A DNA stretch of 28,995 bases from Haplomitrium mnioides (GCA_049999725.1 JBNGIS010036459.1:1-28995), one strand, 5' to 3'; counted from the first letter of the stretch, positions 20,072 through 28,995 are shown. Notes: generated from the sequence alone by a model not told the origin. Numbers and translations are program-made.

Positions 20072-20596
20072 TTATGTTTGTGTGTACTCTTCTATCTCAA
20101 TTTGATTCATAGCCACCACACCTTCTTCCGACAGATCCTCCTCTGTAGCCTTGCTTACCATCTCAACCCAGTAGTGGTATTCCAATTCTTCCTCCTTTTT
20201 GGACCACTCACTGTCATATTCTTCTTTTGCTTGCATTTCCCTTAGGTGAGGAACAGGTTCGTAGTGCACCACTATCTTCTCGAGACCAAACACCAATGTT
20301 GAATTCCTCTAGTTATGTAGGACTCGGGCTCCATACAACCAGGGTCTCCCAATTAGTACACAATATGGAGACGCTCTGGTTGGCTACATGACTAGGTAAT
20401 TCAGCTTGAATTCTTTTCCTCCGATGAAGGTGGACACTTGGAGGAGTGAGCCTAATGGATTGACCCAAGACCCCATCCGCCAAACTCATGATTCTGGCTG
20501 TGGGTTAGAATTCCGTGAATCCCAGCTTGTGGGTGGTCTCCTCCACCATTATGTTCACTTCTGCTCCTCCGTCCACGGGTACCAATGACAGTGTGC
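20072..20596 (-). pseudogene. Gypsy-2 aspartic protease region (broken)
   Basis: Starting just below the 370-bp insert, the minus strand encodes LSLVPVDGGAEVNIMVEE (catalytic Asp in a D-G-G context, about 20590-20540), then VLIGRPWLYGARVLHN near 20330, a conserved protease tail, then an acidic linker in the open frame 20296-20072 (EEYDSEWSKKEEELEYHYW). In-frame stops occur between these blocks. The matching gypsy-1 order is identical. Confidence 0.8.
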
Positions 20597-20602
20597 ACCT
20601 TG
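20597..20602. repeat. Flanking duplication of the 370-bp insert (left, ACCTTG)
   Basis: ACCTTG here and at 20973-20978 borders a segment absent from gypsy-1 at the homologous point (about 9598). Confidence 0.6.
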
Positions 20603-20972
20603 TGCTAGAATTTCATCTTACAGCATATAAGAAATCAACTGATGTTAGGATCATTCTTATGATCAATCCTTCTTACAACATCAAGACTAATAGCTCATAG
20701 ATGCATGCAATTAACTGATATAGCTTTGATAATTGATTCTGAGTATATTCACTTGAGATGGAAAAACTGGTCGAGTTACATCAGGAATGCAGCCAGCATT
20801 AATAAGAAAGGTAATGTCATTTCCCATGCAAGGGCTGCAACCTTTGGGAACTAGTGCAACTCTTTGTATGCTCCAATATCCAGTTGCACTCAAGTCATAT
20901 CCTAACTGGATATATCTTGACCATGAAAGATTGGACACTACAATAGTAGGTGTGAACATGGCTATTTCCAAT
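20603..20972. mobile_element. 370-bp insertion of unknown type in gypsy-2
   Basis: Gypsy-1 reads continuously from VYKDKGAPEIEF into the protease block. Gypsy-2 is interrupted between the same points by 370 bp flanked by ACCTTG. The insert starts TGCTAGAATT and ends TTTCCAAT, with no clear terminal inverted repeats or LTR. A minus frame is open for about 86 codons (to 20711; SRYIQLGYDLSATGYW, CMGNDITFLINAGCIPDV), and a plus frame is open in part. Base composition is more AT-rich than its surroundings. Candidates are a short non-autonomous element, a retroposed host exon, or filler DNA from break repair. I do not recognise the peptide. Confidence 0.6.
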
Positions 20973-20978
20973 ACCTTG
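20973..20978. repeat. Flanking duplication of the 370-bp insert (right, ACCTTG)
   Basis: Partner of 20597-20602. Gypsy-homologous sequence resumes immediately after it (CGATTTGAATGTCGAT, compare CGATCTGAATTCAATT in gypsy-1). Confidence 0.6.
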
Positions 20979-22914
20979 CGATTTGAATGTCGATCTCAAG
21001 GACCACTTTGTCCTCACACACTAGCTGCAGATCCGCTGGAGCCTCCACTCGGGGCAGCTTTTGCCTCCTATTGGCTCCCATCAACAATTCTCGGAGCTTC
21101 CTTCTATATAGCGGGCTATCCTTGATCAATCAGCCCATTGTGGTCGTAACATGGCAGTCCTTCACATGTGTGTGAATGTTGTATGGATTAGGTTTCGCTC
21201 CACCTTCTGCACCCGTGATCTTTGCCCTTGCTTCCTTGATCTCTCCTTACTGCTTGCGGACCTCCTTCAAGGTCTCCATCGTTGTCTGCTCCTCCTCCAA
21301 TGCTTCTAGAGCCTCCAATTGCTTTCTCACGTGGTCCTCCTGCTTGGGATAGAACCACTTCGGATTATCCCTCTGAAAATTTGAGTTACTCCATGACGAG
21401 GTTGCTTGGGCCGCCCCCTTCTTGGCTTTCTGCTTGCTTTTCCTCTGACTCTTCTTCTTGGCCTTTTCCATGGCTCAGGTCACCACCCAGTAACAATCTT
21501 GAGGGGCGAGTGTCTTCCATCTAGGCAATTCTGCTTCCTCCTCCTTTTCCAAGGCTATGAGATTGACAATTGCAAGGGGAGGGGGGTTTGTGCTTGGTCC
21601 GGAGGATGCATCAGGCCTTTAGGTAAGTAGGCAATTGACCGCCACATGCCCCTTCTTGCATTAGAAGCATAAGGCAGGCGGTTGGCTATAACCGCTCTTC
21701 CATGACTCCGGACAGTTAGAGGAAATGTGGCATGGCTGACCACAGTTCTAGCATACCATGATTGTTATTCGGGGTAGCCGATTGACAGCCCACTGGTTTC
21801 CTGTCCCTCCGCTCCCCCCTACAAGCCTGGTGAGCATGGTGCAAGGCCCCCCACTGATCTGGTATACCGTCTTAAGGGCCTCTTCCATCACATACTCCAC
21901 TTTCTGCCTCACATACTCCGGTCCTCCTCTCTCACGTAGTGTACCGCATTATTTTCTGCCAAGCATTCTTGAGAGAAGTGGCCATGTTTGATAAATCTCA
22001 CAAACCACACTCTGACTCGCCTAGTGGGTAGGGGCCGGCCTTCCGGTTTGATTCCTACCAAGAAGATATTCATCGCCTCCATTTTGGCACTTAGCTCCTC
22101 CATTTGATCCCTCTCCCCTTGCTTTTTGCTCGTCTCAGGTTCGGGTTCACTTCTTTAGTATTTTCCTTTGCTGGCCCCCTTGCACTAATGCACCTCTCTC
22201 TCCTTGGCCTGTTTTTTCTTCTTCGGATCCTTCCGTTTTTTCTTCTTCCGAGATGACCAGTCCTCCTCTTAGCTACTACTATCTGAGTTGCTCTTGCTTT
22301 TCGAGGAGGCCGCAGAAGTTTCATCCGTCACCTCTCCACTATCCAAAGTGTCTAAAAGATCATTAGACTCATACTTTGCTCTCGCCTTTCTGCAGGAGCT
22401 CATGATTGCAGCTTTACATGGGAGCGGGCTGCATTGACCGCCTACTCCAATGCCTGCGGATCCATTTGCCTCACCCAAGTCCCAAATCCCTTGGGTAAGG
22501 CTACCAAAAACCACGTTGTGAGCATCCCATTTGTGGCTGGGGGATTGAGCTTCCCGGCCACCTTCTTAAACCTCTAGAAGAATTTCCTAACAGAGTCTTT
22601 CTTCTTCATCCTTAGTTGACCCATTTTGATCAGCTCCTTTGTTTCCTCCTCGATTCCTCTGAACTCCATAATGAAGGCAGCTTTGAAGGCTCCCTAATCC
22701 CTCTTGACATTGTCGGGAAAATCCTTGTACCATGGCTGGGCCTCTCCCTTCAGGACCGTTGGCAGAATTCCGATTTTTACATGGCTTTCTCCATTAGCTG
22801 CCCCGGTGTTCTCCAGATCATCCAACTAGGCATCTCTGTCATCTTTTAGACGCCCTTTAAAGGATTTGTATTAAATCTGCCCCTCAATCCAAACGGGGGC
22901 ACTAGGTTTGCCAT
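20979..22914 (-). pseudogene. Gypsy-2 gag: capsid, basic linker, three CCHC knuckles (broken)
   Basis: An ATG at 22914 begins MANLVPPFGLRGRFN, which soon meets a stop. The capsid core continues in another frame from 22800 to 22490 (LKGEAQPWYKDFPDN, FKAAFIMEFRGIEEETKELIKM, VRKFF-stop-RFKKVAGKL), recognisable as a retrotransposon Gag domain. A Ser/Lys/Arg-rich linker follows (22400-22110). Knuckle 1 (about 21962-22007) reads FVRFIKHGHFSQEC, with both leading Cys replaced by Phe. Knuckles 2 and 3 (about 21713-21753 and 21630-21671) each contain a stop where gypsy-1 has Trp or Gln. A basic segment with NFQRDNPKWFYPKQEDHVRK (21471-21247) leads to protease. Confidence 0.85.
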
Positions 22915-23100
22915 CCTAGCACTGGGCAAGGACAATTCCACCCACAAGTCGATTCTTTCCTCTATACTTCCTCAACAGGCTCACAACCAATTGCTTTGTT
23001 TCTCAAAATTCTCCTTCACAATTCGACTGTGGATCCTTGGTGCACAAACTCATATCTTGGCCTCGAGTTGGTCTTAGGCTTTCTTGAAACCTTTTACCCT
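22915..23100 (-). other. Gypsy-2 leader between primer site and gag ATG
   Basis: About 185 bp of minus-strand leader without recognisable coding motifs, as expected for the 5' untranslated part containing packaging signals. Confidence 0.5.
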
Positions 23101-23113
23101 CCTTCTAGCACCA
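23101..23113 (-). other. Gypsy-2 primer-binding site (candidate)
   Basis: On the minus strand, eight bases after the 5' LTR end, the sequence reads TGGTGCTAGAAGG. It starts with TGG, as complements of tRNA 3' CCA ends do. It resembles tRNA-Leu-type sites, but I cannot assign the tRNA with confidence from sequence alone. Confidence 0.55.
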
Positions 23114-24335
23114 AAAATTTATGTCACTCCCCTCCTTCAGGCCTTAACCTTCACAGGTGCCACTTGGAAGGAAAAGGAGGACAAAAACAAGGGAATAAGG
23201 TTCTTTTGTGAGATGGCCCCTATCCAGTTATCACTTTGGGCTTTTAAAGAATCCCTCTTTTCCTTACAAGACCTTCCTCACCTCAACACTCACTTCAACA
23301 GTCCAACTACTCATCCACACATACACTGCAAGATCATTCATACACAAGGAACTAGATACTTATGTGGTAATATGCAATATAATTAAGAGGTCTCTAATCT
23401 GGACCCAACCACTTTGTATACACTTCATGAGCAGAATGCAATGACCCTAGAGTCATAGGACTATATCAAGGGGCGTGACTCCCCCTTCACAGGGCTGTCC
23501 TAAGGTATAAACAACTGGTACTTGTATGATTCTAGTCCTAATTAATTCTTATACAATATAATAAAATTCAAATCTAACTAACACACTCATTGACAATGAC
23601 AAACGTACACACTCATTGCACTTCATCAAAATCAGAGGCCTCAGAGGACCACTAAGAGTGATCTCCCCAAGAGACTCCTCCTTTCCTCCTCAACTTACCA
23701 CATAAATCTTCCTTTCCTCTCCCACGCACACATCCTTCTTTTAGGTAGTTCTTCAACTTCCCTCGCAAGAAGCTCTGGATTTACTTCCTCAAGCTCGAAA
23801 GAGGATTTCTTTCACTTTTACCTCCGGAAGACAGCCCTCCTGACTACTGGTAGCTCACTCCACTTCTGAGCCTTGAACAAGTTTTCTCCACAATACGCAG
23901 GCACTAATGCAACTACCCTCTTCTCAGCTCCACTTGAAAATTTACATTAGAGCACACTCTAAGCACTTTGGGTTGATGCTCCTGCATAGAGGATGCAAAG
24001 ACGACCCCAAGATTCCACTTGGCAACCTCTCCCAAATTCTCAACACAAAAGATCCCCTTTAAATCTCCTGTATCGATTCACCTCTGCTATAGGTCCACCC
24101 GCAAAGATGAGTTCACTTGGATCGCCCGAGCCCCTAGAGCTCCTCGCCTAGCGATTCTCGACTCCCTTCCAATCCACCTCCACCCTTGCTAGCCCACTGT
24201 ACGAGTACAGTCGCCTCATATAAATTCTTACTAGAATCCTTTGTACCTTGTCTCGTTGCCTCTTCCTATCCCGAGATCGCTTGTGCGTCTCTAGTTTGCT
24301 TGCACATCAACTCGATCAAATTCAAAGCCCATCAA

Positions 24336-24341
24336 TATATA
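24336..24341 (-). promoter_or_regulatory. TATA box candidate of the gypsy-2 5' LTR
   Basis: The minus strand reads GGGTATATATTGATG. In the 3' LTR the same site has decayed to GGGTATACATTG. It lies downstream of the U3 arrays on the minus strand, consistent with a core promoter, though no start site can be verified. Confidence 0.45.
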
Positions 24342-24654
24342 CCCTCAAGCTTCCGCCCTTGCAAATCCTTCCCGTTTGAAAAAGGTAGTTATTCTCGTTA
24401 GGCTCGGATCCGGACGTGGCGATACATGTCCCGTGTATTCACAGAATGCTTCCAAGTATAATGGTCTATGGGGTCAAGTCCAAGGAATCTTGTGGACTAA
24501 GATTCTAAAGATTCCTGCGAATCCGAGAATGAAGAATCTCGCAGAACAAGGTACGAAGGAATCTCGCGGATTCGAGTCCAAAGATTCCCGCGGATCCGAG
24601 TCTTCAAAACCCAACGGAACCTTGAGCATGTTGTTGACTTTTCCTCTGTTGCCT

Positions 24655-25230
24655 CCGTCTGATGTTGCATCCAACCTGGAAGTTGGACCGACACATTGAC
24701 CTTGTTTTGTAGTTGACCACGGATCCCAATTCGAAGAATCCAGTGGACAAGGAAGTCCGAAGGATCCCTCAGACTCCTCCAAAGTGCCACGTGTCCGAGG
24801 CTGACTTTCTTCCGTAGTCGCCATCTGATGATGTTTTCAACAAGGAACGTGGATCGCCGTGCTGACCTTCATCCGTGGTTGACCTCTCTCCGACCCGAAG
24901 AATCCAACGGGCTCCTCCGAAGTGCCACGTATCCAAGGTCGTGCCGTCCAACGCCGTTTTAAAGAAGGAAGGTGGACTGTCATGTTGACCTTTGTCTGTG
25001 GTTGACTTCTCTCTGACCCGAAGGATCCAATGGGCTCCTCCGAAGCGCCACATATCCAAGGCTGCGCCGTCCGACGTCGTTTTCAACAAGGAAGATGGAC
25101 CGCTGCAGGCTAACCTTCCTTCGTGGTTGACTTCTCTATAACCCGAAGGATCCAACGGGCTCCTTCAAAGCGCCACGTATCTGAGGCCACGCCATCTGAC
25201 TCACTTTTCAATGGGGGAGGTGGACCGCCA
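24655..25230 (-). repeat. 123-bp tandem array in the gypsy-2 5' LTR U3
   Basis: The ATCCAAYGGGCTCC marker occurs at 24902, 25025 and 25150 (123 and 125 bp apart), with diverged units on both sides. Units carry GGTTGACY and GCCACGT; two have a full G-box CACGTG (24788-24793 and 25275-25280, the second just past the array). A minus frame is open over 25155-24769 (128 codons) and repeats WRFGGAHWILRV-type units. Confidence 0.82.
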
Positions 25231-25274
25231 CGCTAACCTGGTTCCGAAGAATCCAATAGGCTCCTTCGAAGTGC

Positions 25275-25715
25275 CACGTGTCCGCTGAATCTCTGAGACA
25301 CTTGTGAGGACGCCACGTTTCTGAGGGAGTGTCGTCTAACACCATTTTCAACGGGGAAGGTTGACCGCCACATTGATCTTTGGTTCCGAAGAAGACCACG
25401 GACACCCCCATGACGGGCACATTTCCGCAAAGCCCCATAGGCCTCTTGCGCCTACCACGTTTCCTCTGAAGCCTTCAGACACTCCTTAGAAGCCACGTTT
25501 TCGAAAAGATTGACGAACACCCTGGGTCCGCCGCGTCTCCGTGAAGGCCTATGGACACTCTGCGCCCGCCACGTCTCCGTTGAGTCTTTTTGGACACTCC
25601 TGAGGATGCCACATTTCCGTTGAATCTCCAGGAACCCTCCGAAGACGCCACATTTATGCAAAGGCATGGGGACACTCCTGCACCTGCCACGTTTCCATAA
25701 GGGCTCATGGACACT
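25275..25715 (-). repeat. 38-40-bp tandem array in the gypsy-2 5' LTR U3
   Basis: Repeated GCCACGT-TTTCCG-...-GGACACTC units parallel the array at 15915-16224. Several ACGT cores are better preserved here (GCCACGTCTCC, GCCACGTTTCC). On the minus strand several frames are open across it because periods near 39 are close to a multiple of three. Confidence 0.75.
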
Positions 25716-25782
25716 GAAGGAAGGGGTCGCGAACCCGAATAGAACCCGTTAACGCTTGAGAGATCGAAGCGTCCCCCAATCC

Positions 25783-25882
25783 NNNNNNNNNNNNNNNNNN
25801 NNNNNNNNNNNNNNNNNNNNNNNNNNNNNNNNNNNNNNNNNNNNNNNNNNNNNNNNNNNNNNNNNNNNNNNNNNNNNNNNNN
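25783..25882. other. Assembly gap (100 N)
   Basis: Exactly 100 N inside the gypsy-2 5' LTR. By alignment with the 3' LTR (ATCC at 16279-16282, GAAGCTT at 16364) the real missing length is probably about 81 bp. Protein calls spanning it are meaningless. Confidence 0.99.
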
Positions 25883-26339
25883 GAAGCTTGTGTTGTGGCC
25901 TTTCCTTGTATGTGGTCCTCCTCCCATGTTGGCGCTCTTTGATCTCCGCCCCGCGTCTCGGATCCTCCTCCTCTGGTCTCCGCTTCTTCCTCATTTTCGA
26001 GGTTGCCCTCCCCTCCTCCTCTCAACTACTTGCCTCTGGTGAGCGTTTCGTTCCTCCTTGCTATGGCCTCGATTCCTGCATCTCAATGACACTTACAGGC
26101 TCTCGTCTGCTTCCGTTGAAATTTAGTGGTGCCCCTCACTCGCTGGCTAACGTAGCTTCCTTCTCTCCTTTTGAAACCATCCCATTCCACTCCTCAGATC
26201 TTGGCGATCTGCTCATGCTCACTAATTGGAGTCGATTTGCTGCTTTTGAAGTGCTTTAACACTTACAAGAGATAAATTGTTCCAATGCCACCTCTGATCT
26301 TGTGAATTCTTCCTTATTGACCCATGTCACTAGCTAACA

Positions 26340-26344
26340 ATAAC
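26340..26344. repeat. Target-site duplication of gypsy-2 (right copy, ATAAC)
   Basis: Directly follows the LTR edge CTAACA and matches 13643-13647. The copia-B coding frame resumes next to it. Confidence 0.9.
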
Positions 26345-27260
26345 AATGTCCACTTTAGGACAATACCAAGTGCTTAATTCATCAAATACCACATCTCTAC
26401 TTACCCTCATTGTACGTGTAGTAGGATTGTAGCACCGCTAGCCTTTCTGCTCATTGGAGTATCCAATGAAAAATTATTTTTCTGCTTTTGGATCTAGCTT
26501 GCTCCGTGTTTTTGGTGGCACATAAACATATGCTATGCAACCAAATACCTTCAGGTCTGACAAACTTAGGCATCTCCCTGTAAACCTCTCCTCTGGTGTC
26601 ATCTTATGAACACCTGGAGTAGAAGTATGATTCATTATATAGACCGTTGTTAATACTGCCTCTGCCCAATAGGAATAAGGCATATTCTTCTCATTTATCA
26701 TGGCATGTGCTACTTCAGCAACATGCCAGTTCTTCCTTTCAGCTACCCTATTCTGCTGAGGTGTATATCTACACGTCTATTGTCTCCTAATACCTTTTGT
26801 TTGCAAATAGTTATTGAACTCCGTGGAGAAATGCTCCCCACCTCCATCTGATCTTAAACATTTTACCAACAACCCTTTTTCCTTTTCCACCGTAGTTTCC
26901 ATGAATAATCATCAATAAAGGTAACATAAAATGTGCATCCTTCAAGAGATCCTGTTTTTGTAGGACCCCACATATGTGAGTGTACCAACTCTAGTAGCTT
27001 CCTTGCCACATATATATTATGAGGACATGGCTTCCTTGCTTGCTTACCAAAATGGCAGGCTTCACATACTTTGTTCATGCTTTCAACTTTGAAACTAGGC
27101 AATCCATTGACAATCCCTGACTTTTGCATCTCTCTCAACTTTTTTATGTTGACATGGCCAATTCTTTTGTGCCATATCTCAATATCAGACACCGCTCCTA
27201 TACCATGTGCAAACATGGCTTTTGTTACACCAGGCCTGCTCACATTGAGTGTGAACATTC
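26345..27260 (-). pseudogene. Copia-B integrase (broken, interrupted downstream by gypsy-2)
   Basis: Frame 27258-26863 carries the GAG-pre-integrase zinc region (IWHKRIGHVN, then VCEACHFGKQARK) and LVHSHMWGP, where copia integrases have LVHSD; the first catalytic Asp is His. FIDDYS follows. About 40 residues seem deleted after it, near 26880. LRSDGGGEH (Asp 2) and TPQQNRVAERKN (Glu) survive in other frames around 26860-26710. Frame 26701-26474 continues with PYSYWAEAVLTTVYIMN and SDLKVFGCIAYVYVP. A stop precedes FFIGYSNEQKGYRCYNP, and the frame runs into the gypsy-2 TSD. Confidence 0.9.
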
Positions 27261-27600
27261 TTCCATTCGTGCTTCCTTTGGAGATGAGATCACAGTTATT
27301 CCCCTAGTCTTCAATAAAGAACCCTGTGGGATTAAATCTTACTTGCATGTTCTTCTCCACACACTATCCAACTGAAATTAGATTCTTTTGAATCTTTGGA
27401 ACATGCATAACATTAGACAAGCACTTTGTTTCACCATTTTCCATCACAATTGGTATGCTCCTAATCTGCTTGATAGGATGCATTGTTGAATCACCTGTCT
27501 CAACATATCCAGGTAGGCTCAGATCTCTGGTTTCTTAAAACCACTCTTTGTGTCTTGTCATGTGGTTTGAGCATGCACAATCTACAAACCATTTTTCCTC
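27261..27600 (-). pseudogene. Copia-B protease (broken)
   Basis: Protease starts in frame with gag: WFVDCACSNHMTRHKEWF, where copia proteases usually have D-S-G-x-S-N-H-M-T; the active-site Ser and Gly are Cys and Ala. A TAA follows at 27534. Beyond it IRSIPIVMENGETKCLSNVMHVP and KIQKNLISVG-like residues can be read, the usual segment leading to the integrase zinc region. Confidence 0.8.
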
Positions 27601-28352
27601 ATCATCTTTTTGCTCCTCGTGTATGACAGATGAGCATCCATGTTGCATAATGAAAATATTCTCATTGCTTGCCTTATTGGAATCTGCATAATTCTTTTGA
27701 ACTCGTATGTTCCTCTGATCATTCTGCTTTTTATAGCATTCTCTCGCCATGTGGCCTTGCTTGCCACAATAAAAACACTCAGATCCTTGATTCTGATGTT
27801 GACCTCCACGACTTCTATTACTCCCCATGCTTCTTGATTGACCTCTGCTATTAGATTGTTGTTGCAAGTGATTGTGCACATTTCCATCTAAGCGGTCTCT
27901 TCCAGATCCGCTTCTGCCATAACGTCTGCCTTGACCTCTACCTCTAGTAGAGTAGAATGCTTGTTCTTGGTTACTTTGACTACTTGATGCTCCTCCACCA
28001 AGGTCAAGCTCCTTTGCAACCAGCATAGTAATGAGTTGTGAGAACGATGTAGCACTCTCCCTTGTTTCTATGGAAGTTTTGAGTTGTTTGAACTCATTGC
28101 CCAAACCGTTCAAGAAAACTGCTACCATGATGCTTTCCTTCACTTCTTCTCCCTTACTTGCAAATTTCTCAGTTAGGGACTTGATCCTCAAGGCATAAGC
28201 ATTCACATTTAGCTTCTCCTTTTGCAAATTGATAAACTCCATTTGCAGTGCTAATTTCCTTGCTTCTAAAGAAACAACGTATCTGTTCTTTAGGATGTCC
28301 CAACCTTCCTTGGGTGTCTTTGATGTAAATATGCATCCCATCATCTTGTCAT
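27535..28352 (-). pseudogene. Copia-B gag (N-terminus missing)
   Basis: The minus frame holds the copia Gag core: TPKEGWDILKNRY, LALQMEFINLQ, RIKSLTEKFASKGEEV and VFLNGLGNEFKQLKTSI. A Gly/Arg/Ser/Gln-rich linker follows, then one CCHC knuckle, CFYCGKQGHMAREC (about 27737-27778), which fits C-x2-C-x4-H-x4-C. The usual 70-80 residues before the TxKEGWD block are absent: similarity starts at the 28352/28353 junction, where an LTR-like TGTTAG edge begins. Confidence 0.88.
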
Positions 28353-28606
28353 TGTTAGAAAATATGAATTTTGAAATCCACGTGAAGAGTTGATAAGCAG
28401 TCGAGAGAGAAAGCACTTAACAGGAAATATGATTCGAAGGAGATAGCAGATAAAATCAAAGTCCAAAAGTGCAGATAGCAGATCGTGATATCCCAGAATC
28501 GCGATGCTCCAGAACCAGCTTCGTGCATCAACAGAAATCAGAATCGAAAGGGAAAAAGGGGAGGCGAAAAATCACGAGTAGGGTAATATGCGATTTTCGC
28601 AGCAAA

Positions 28607-28716
28607 TCGCCCATCACCCTTTCGCAGGAGCTCGCCCGTCGCCCTCGCGCAGGAACTCGCACATCGCCCTCACGCAGGAACTCGCTTGTCGCCCTCGCGC
28701 AAGAACTCGCCCGTCG
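28607..28716. repeat. 25-bp tandem repeat, four units plus part
   Basis: Units start at 28607, 28632, 28657 and 28682, with a partial unit from 28707. The consensus is close to TCGCCCGTCGCCCTC followed by GCGCAGGAAC, with one to six changes per unit. It is strongly GC-rich compared with the AT-rich flanks. Confidence 0.85.
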
Positions 28717-28868
28717 AAAAACGAAAAAATGCCTTACTCGAAAACTAAATATCGAGGAAGAGCAGAAGTGAGTCGCGATGCTATGACTTTCAAGAATATG
28801 GAGTCAGAGGTGAAAAATCGAACAGTCAAAAACAAGAAACTCGATTCCTGTTCTTCGATGCCTGTATG

Positions 28869-28937
28869 TTCGACACCTCCTCACATTCTCGTTCGACACC
28901 TCCTCATGTTCTCGTTCGATATCTCCTCACGTTCTCA
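28869..28937. repeat. 23-bp tandem repeat, three units
   Basis: Units at 28869, 28892 and 28915 with consensus TTCGACACCTCCTCA then YRTTCTCG. Degenerate copies (CCATACCTCCTCACGAACTC) continue toward the window end. Confidence 0.8.
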
Positions 28938-28995
28938 CATTTTTAACACCCTAGTGCTCCATACCTCCTCACGAACTCAAGCATGAGCTCGTAAT

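Larger units (their letters stand above)
13648..26339 (-). mobile_element. Gypsy-2: full-length Ty3/gypsy retrotransposon with 3.2-kb LTRs
   Basis: A 12.7-kb minus-strand element with both LTRs (23122-26339 as 5', 13648-16820 as 3'), primer site, gag, protease, RT, RNase H, integrase and polypurine tract. It is flanked by ATAAC and sits inside copia-B. The RT loop and GRPWL-type protease tail place it with plant non-chromovirus Ty3/gypsy elements, and I see no chromodomain. The LTRs are alike throughout but differ at many positions by eye, so the insertion is not recent. Stops and shifts in every domain make it non-autonomous. Confidence 0.93.
23122..26339 (-). repeat. Gypsy-2 5' LTR (3218 bp including 100 N)
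   Basis: Runs from TGTCACTCCCC to TAGCTAACA, followed by the TSD ATAAC. It parallels 13648-16820 throughout. It holds a TATATA box (24336-24341), a 123-bp-type array (about 24655-25230) and a roughly 39-bp array (about 25275-25715). The N gap at 25783-25882 corresponds to 16283-16363 of the other LTR, so about 81 bp are probably missing. Confidence 0.92.
11389..28352 (-). mobile_element. Copia-B: Ty1/copia retrotransposon, split by gypsy-2
   Basis: Minus-strand domain order is gag, protease, integrase, RT, RNase H, which defines Ty1/copia (integrase before RT). Without gypsy-2 and its TSD copy, about 4.3 kb remain in the window. The gag N-terminus and 5' LTR are not present to the left of 28352 and should lie beyond the window or be lost. 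All domains carry stops or shifts. Confidence 0.85.
28353..28995 (+). mobile_element. Probable LTR-like insertion in copia-B gag (runs off the window)
   Basis: Copia gag homology stops exactly where TGTTAGAAAATATG, a typical LTR start, begins; GTCAT (28348-28352) would be the target duplication. The interior carries two tandem arrays and no recognisable protein. Plus-strand frames of 100 and 132 codons are array by-products. The right edge, which would show a matching CA terminus and GTCAT, lies outside the window. It could instead be a deletion junction. Confidence 0.45.

Noticed and set aside
17814-20245. Plus-strand ORFs opposite gypsy-2 pol (17814-18164, 18198-18617, 19014-19259, 19772-20245)
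   Set aside because: They are antisense shadows of clear integrase, RNase H, RT and protease coding on the minus strand.
25475-26259. ORFs spanning the 25783-25882 N run
   Set aside because: About 34 codons of each are N, and the rest is LTR array sequence.
28607-28937. CRISPR-like array
   Set aside because: The 25-bp and 23-bp units are directly adjacent with no unique spacers, and the window is plant retrotransposon DNA.
1-28995. tRNA, rRNA, riboswitch or bacterial-type operon
   Set aside because: I found no cloverleaf, rRNA-like block or ribosome-binding-site-led gene run. The content is eukaryotic retrotransposon throughout.

Overview
The window is plant nuclear DNA made almost entirely of nested, decayed LTR retrotransposons. 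I see no intact host gene, tRNA, rRNA or prokaryotic operon. The plant assignment rests on Ty1/copia-type polyproteins (gag, protease, integrase, RT, RNase H), plant-type Ty3/gypsy polyproteins (CCHC knuckles, a GRPWL-type protease tail, RT, RNase H, integrase) with LTRs of about 3 kb, and TATA-containing LTRs. I cannot name the species. Two runs of exactly 100 N (2158-2257 and 25783-25882) are scaffold gaps.

Layout, oldest to youngest as far as target-site duplications (TSDs) allow. (1) Copia-A is a pair of related LTR-plus-leader segments arranged head to head. The left arm (about 2765-3207 plus 10573-10636) reads on the minus strand. The right arm (10647 to about 11150) reads on the plus strand. 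An unidentified open frame (2258-2620, minus) sits where the left copy's first gene should be. (2) Gypsy-1 (3208-10567, minus) is inserted inside the left copia-A LTR, with TSD TATGT on both sides. It keeps a 2.7-kb 3' LTR and broken integrase, RNase H, RT, protease and nucleocapsid regions. Most of gag, the primer site and all but 150 bp of the 5' LTR are deleted. (3) Copia-B (about 11389-28352, minus) is a broken Ty1/copia element. (4) Gypsy-2 (13648-26339, minus) is inserted in copia-B between the integrase tail and RT, with TSD ATAAC and LTRs of 3173 and 3218 bp. It is 12.7 kb and structurally complete, but its genes are broken. (5) A 370-bp insertion (20603-20972) lies in the gypsy-2 protease region, flanked by ACCTTG. 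(6) A probable further LTR-like insertion begins at 28353 inside copia-B gag and runs off the window. It carries 25-bp and 23-bp tandem repeats.

No coding region is fully intact. Catalytic losses include RT aspartates in both gypsy copies, integrase D-to-N in gypsy-1 and E-to-K in gypsy-2, and D-to-H in copia-B integrase. The most unusual signals are: the 123-bp and roughly 39-bp tandem arrays in the gypsy U3 regions, full of TTGAC and ACGT cores and open over many codons; the head-to-head copia-A palindrome, visible only when gypsy-1 is mentally removed; the 370-bp insert with its own TSD; the unknown ORF next to a copia-type LTR; and an RT lesion shared by both gypsy copies.
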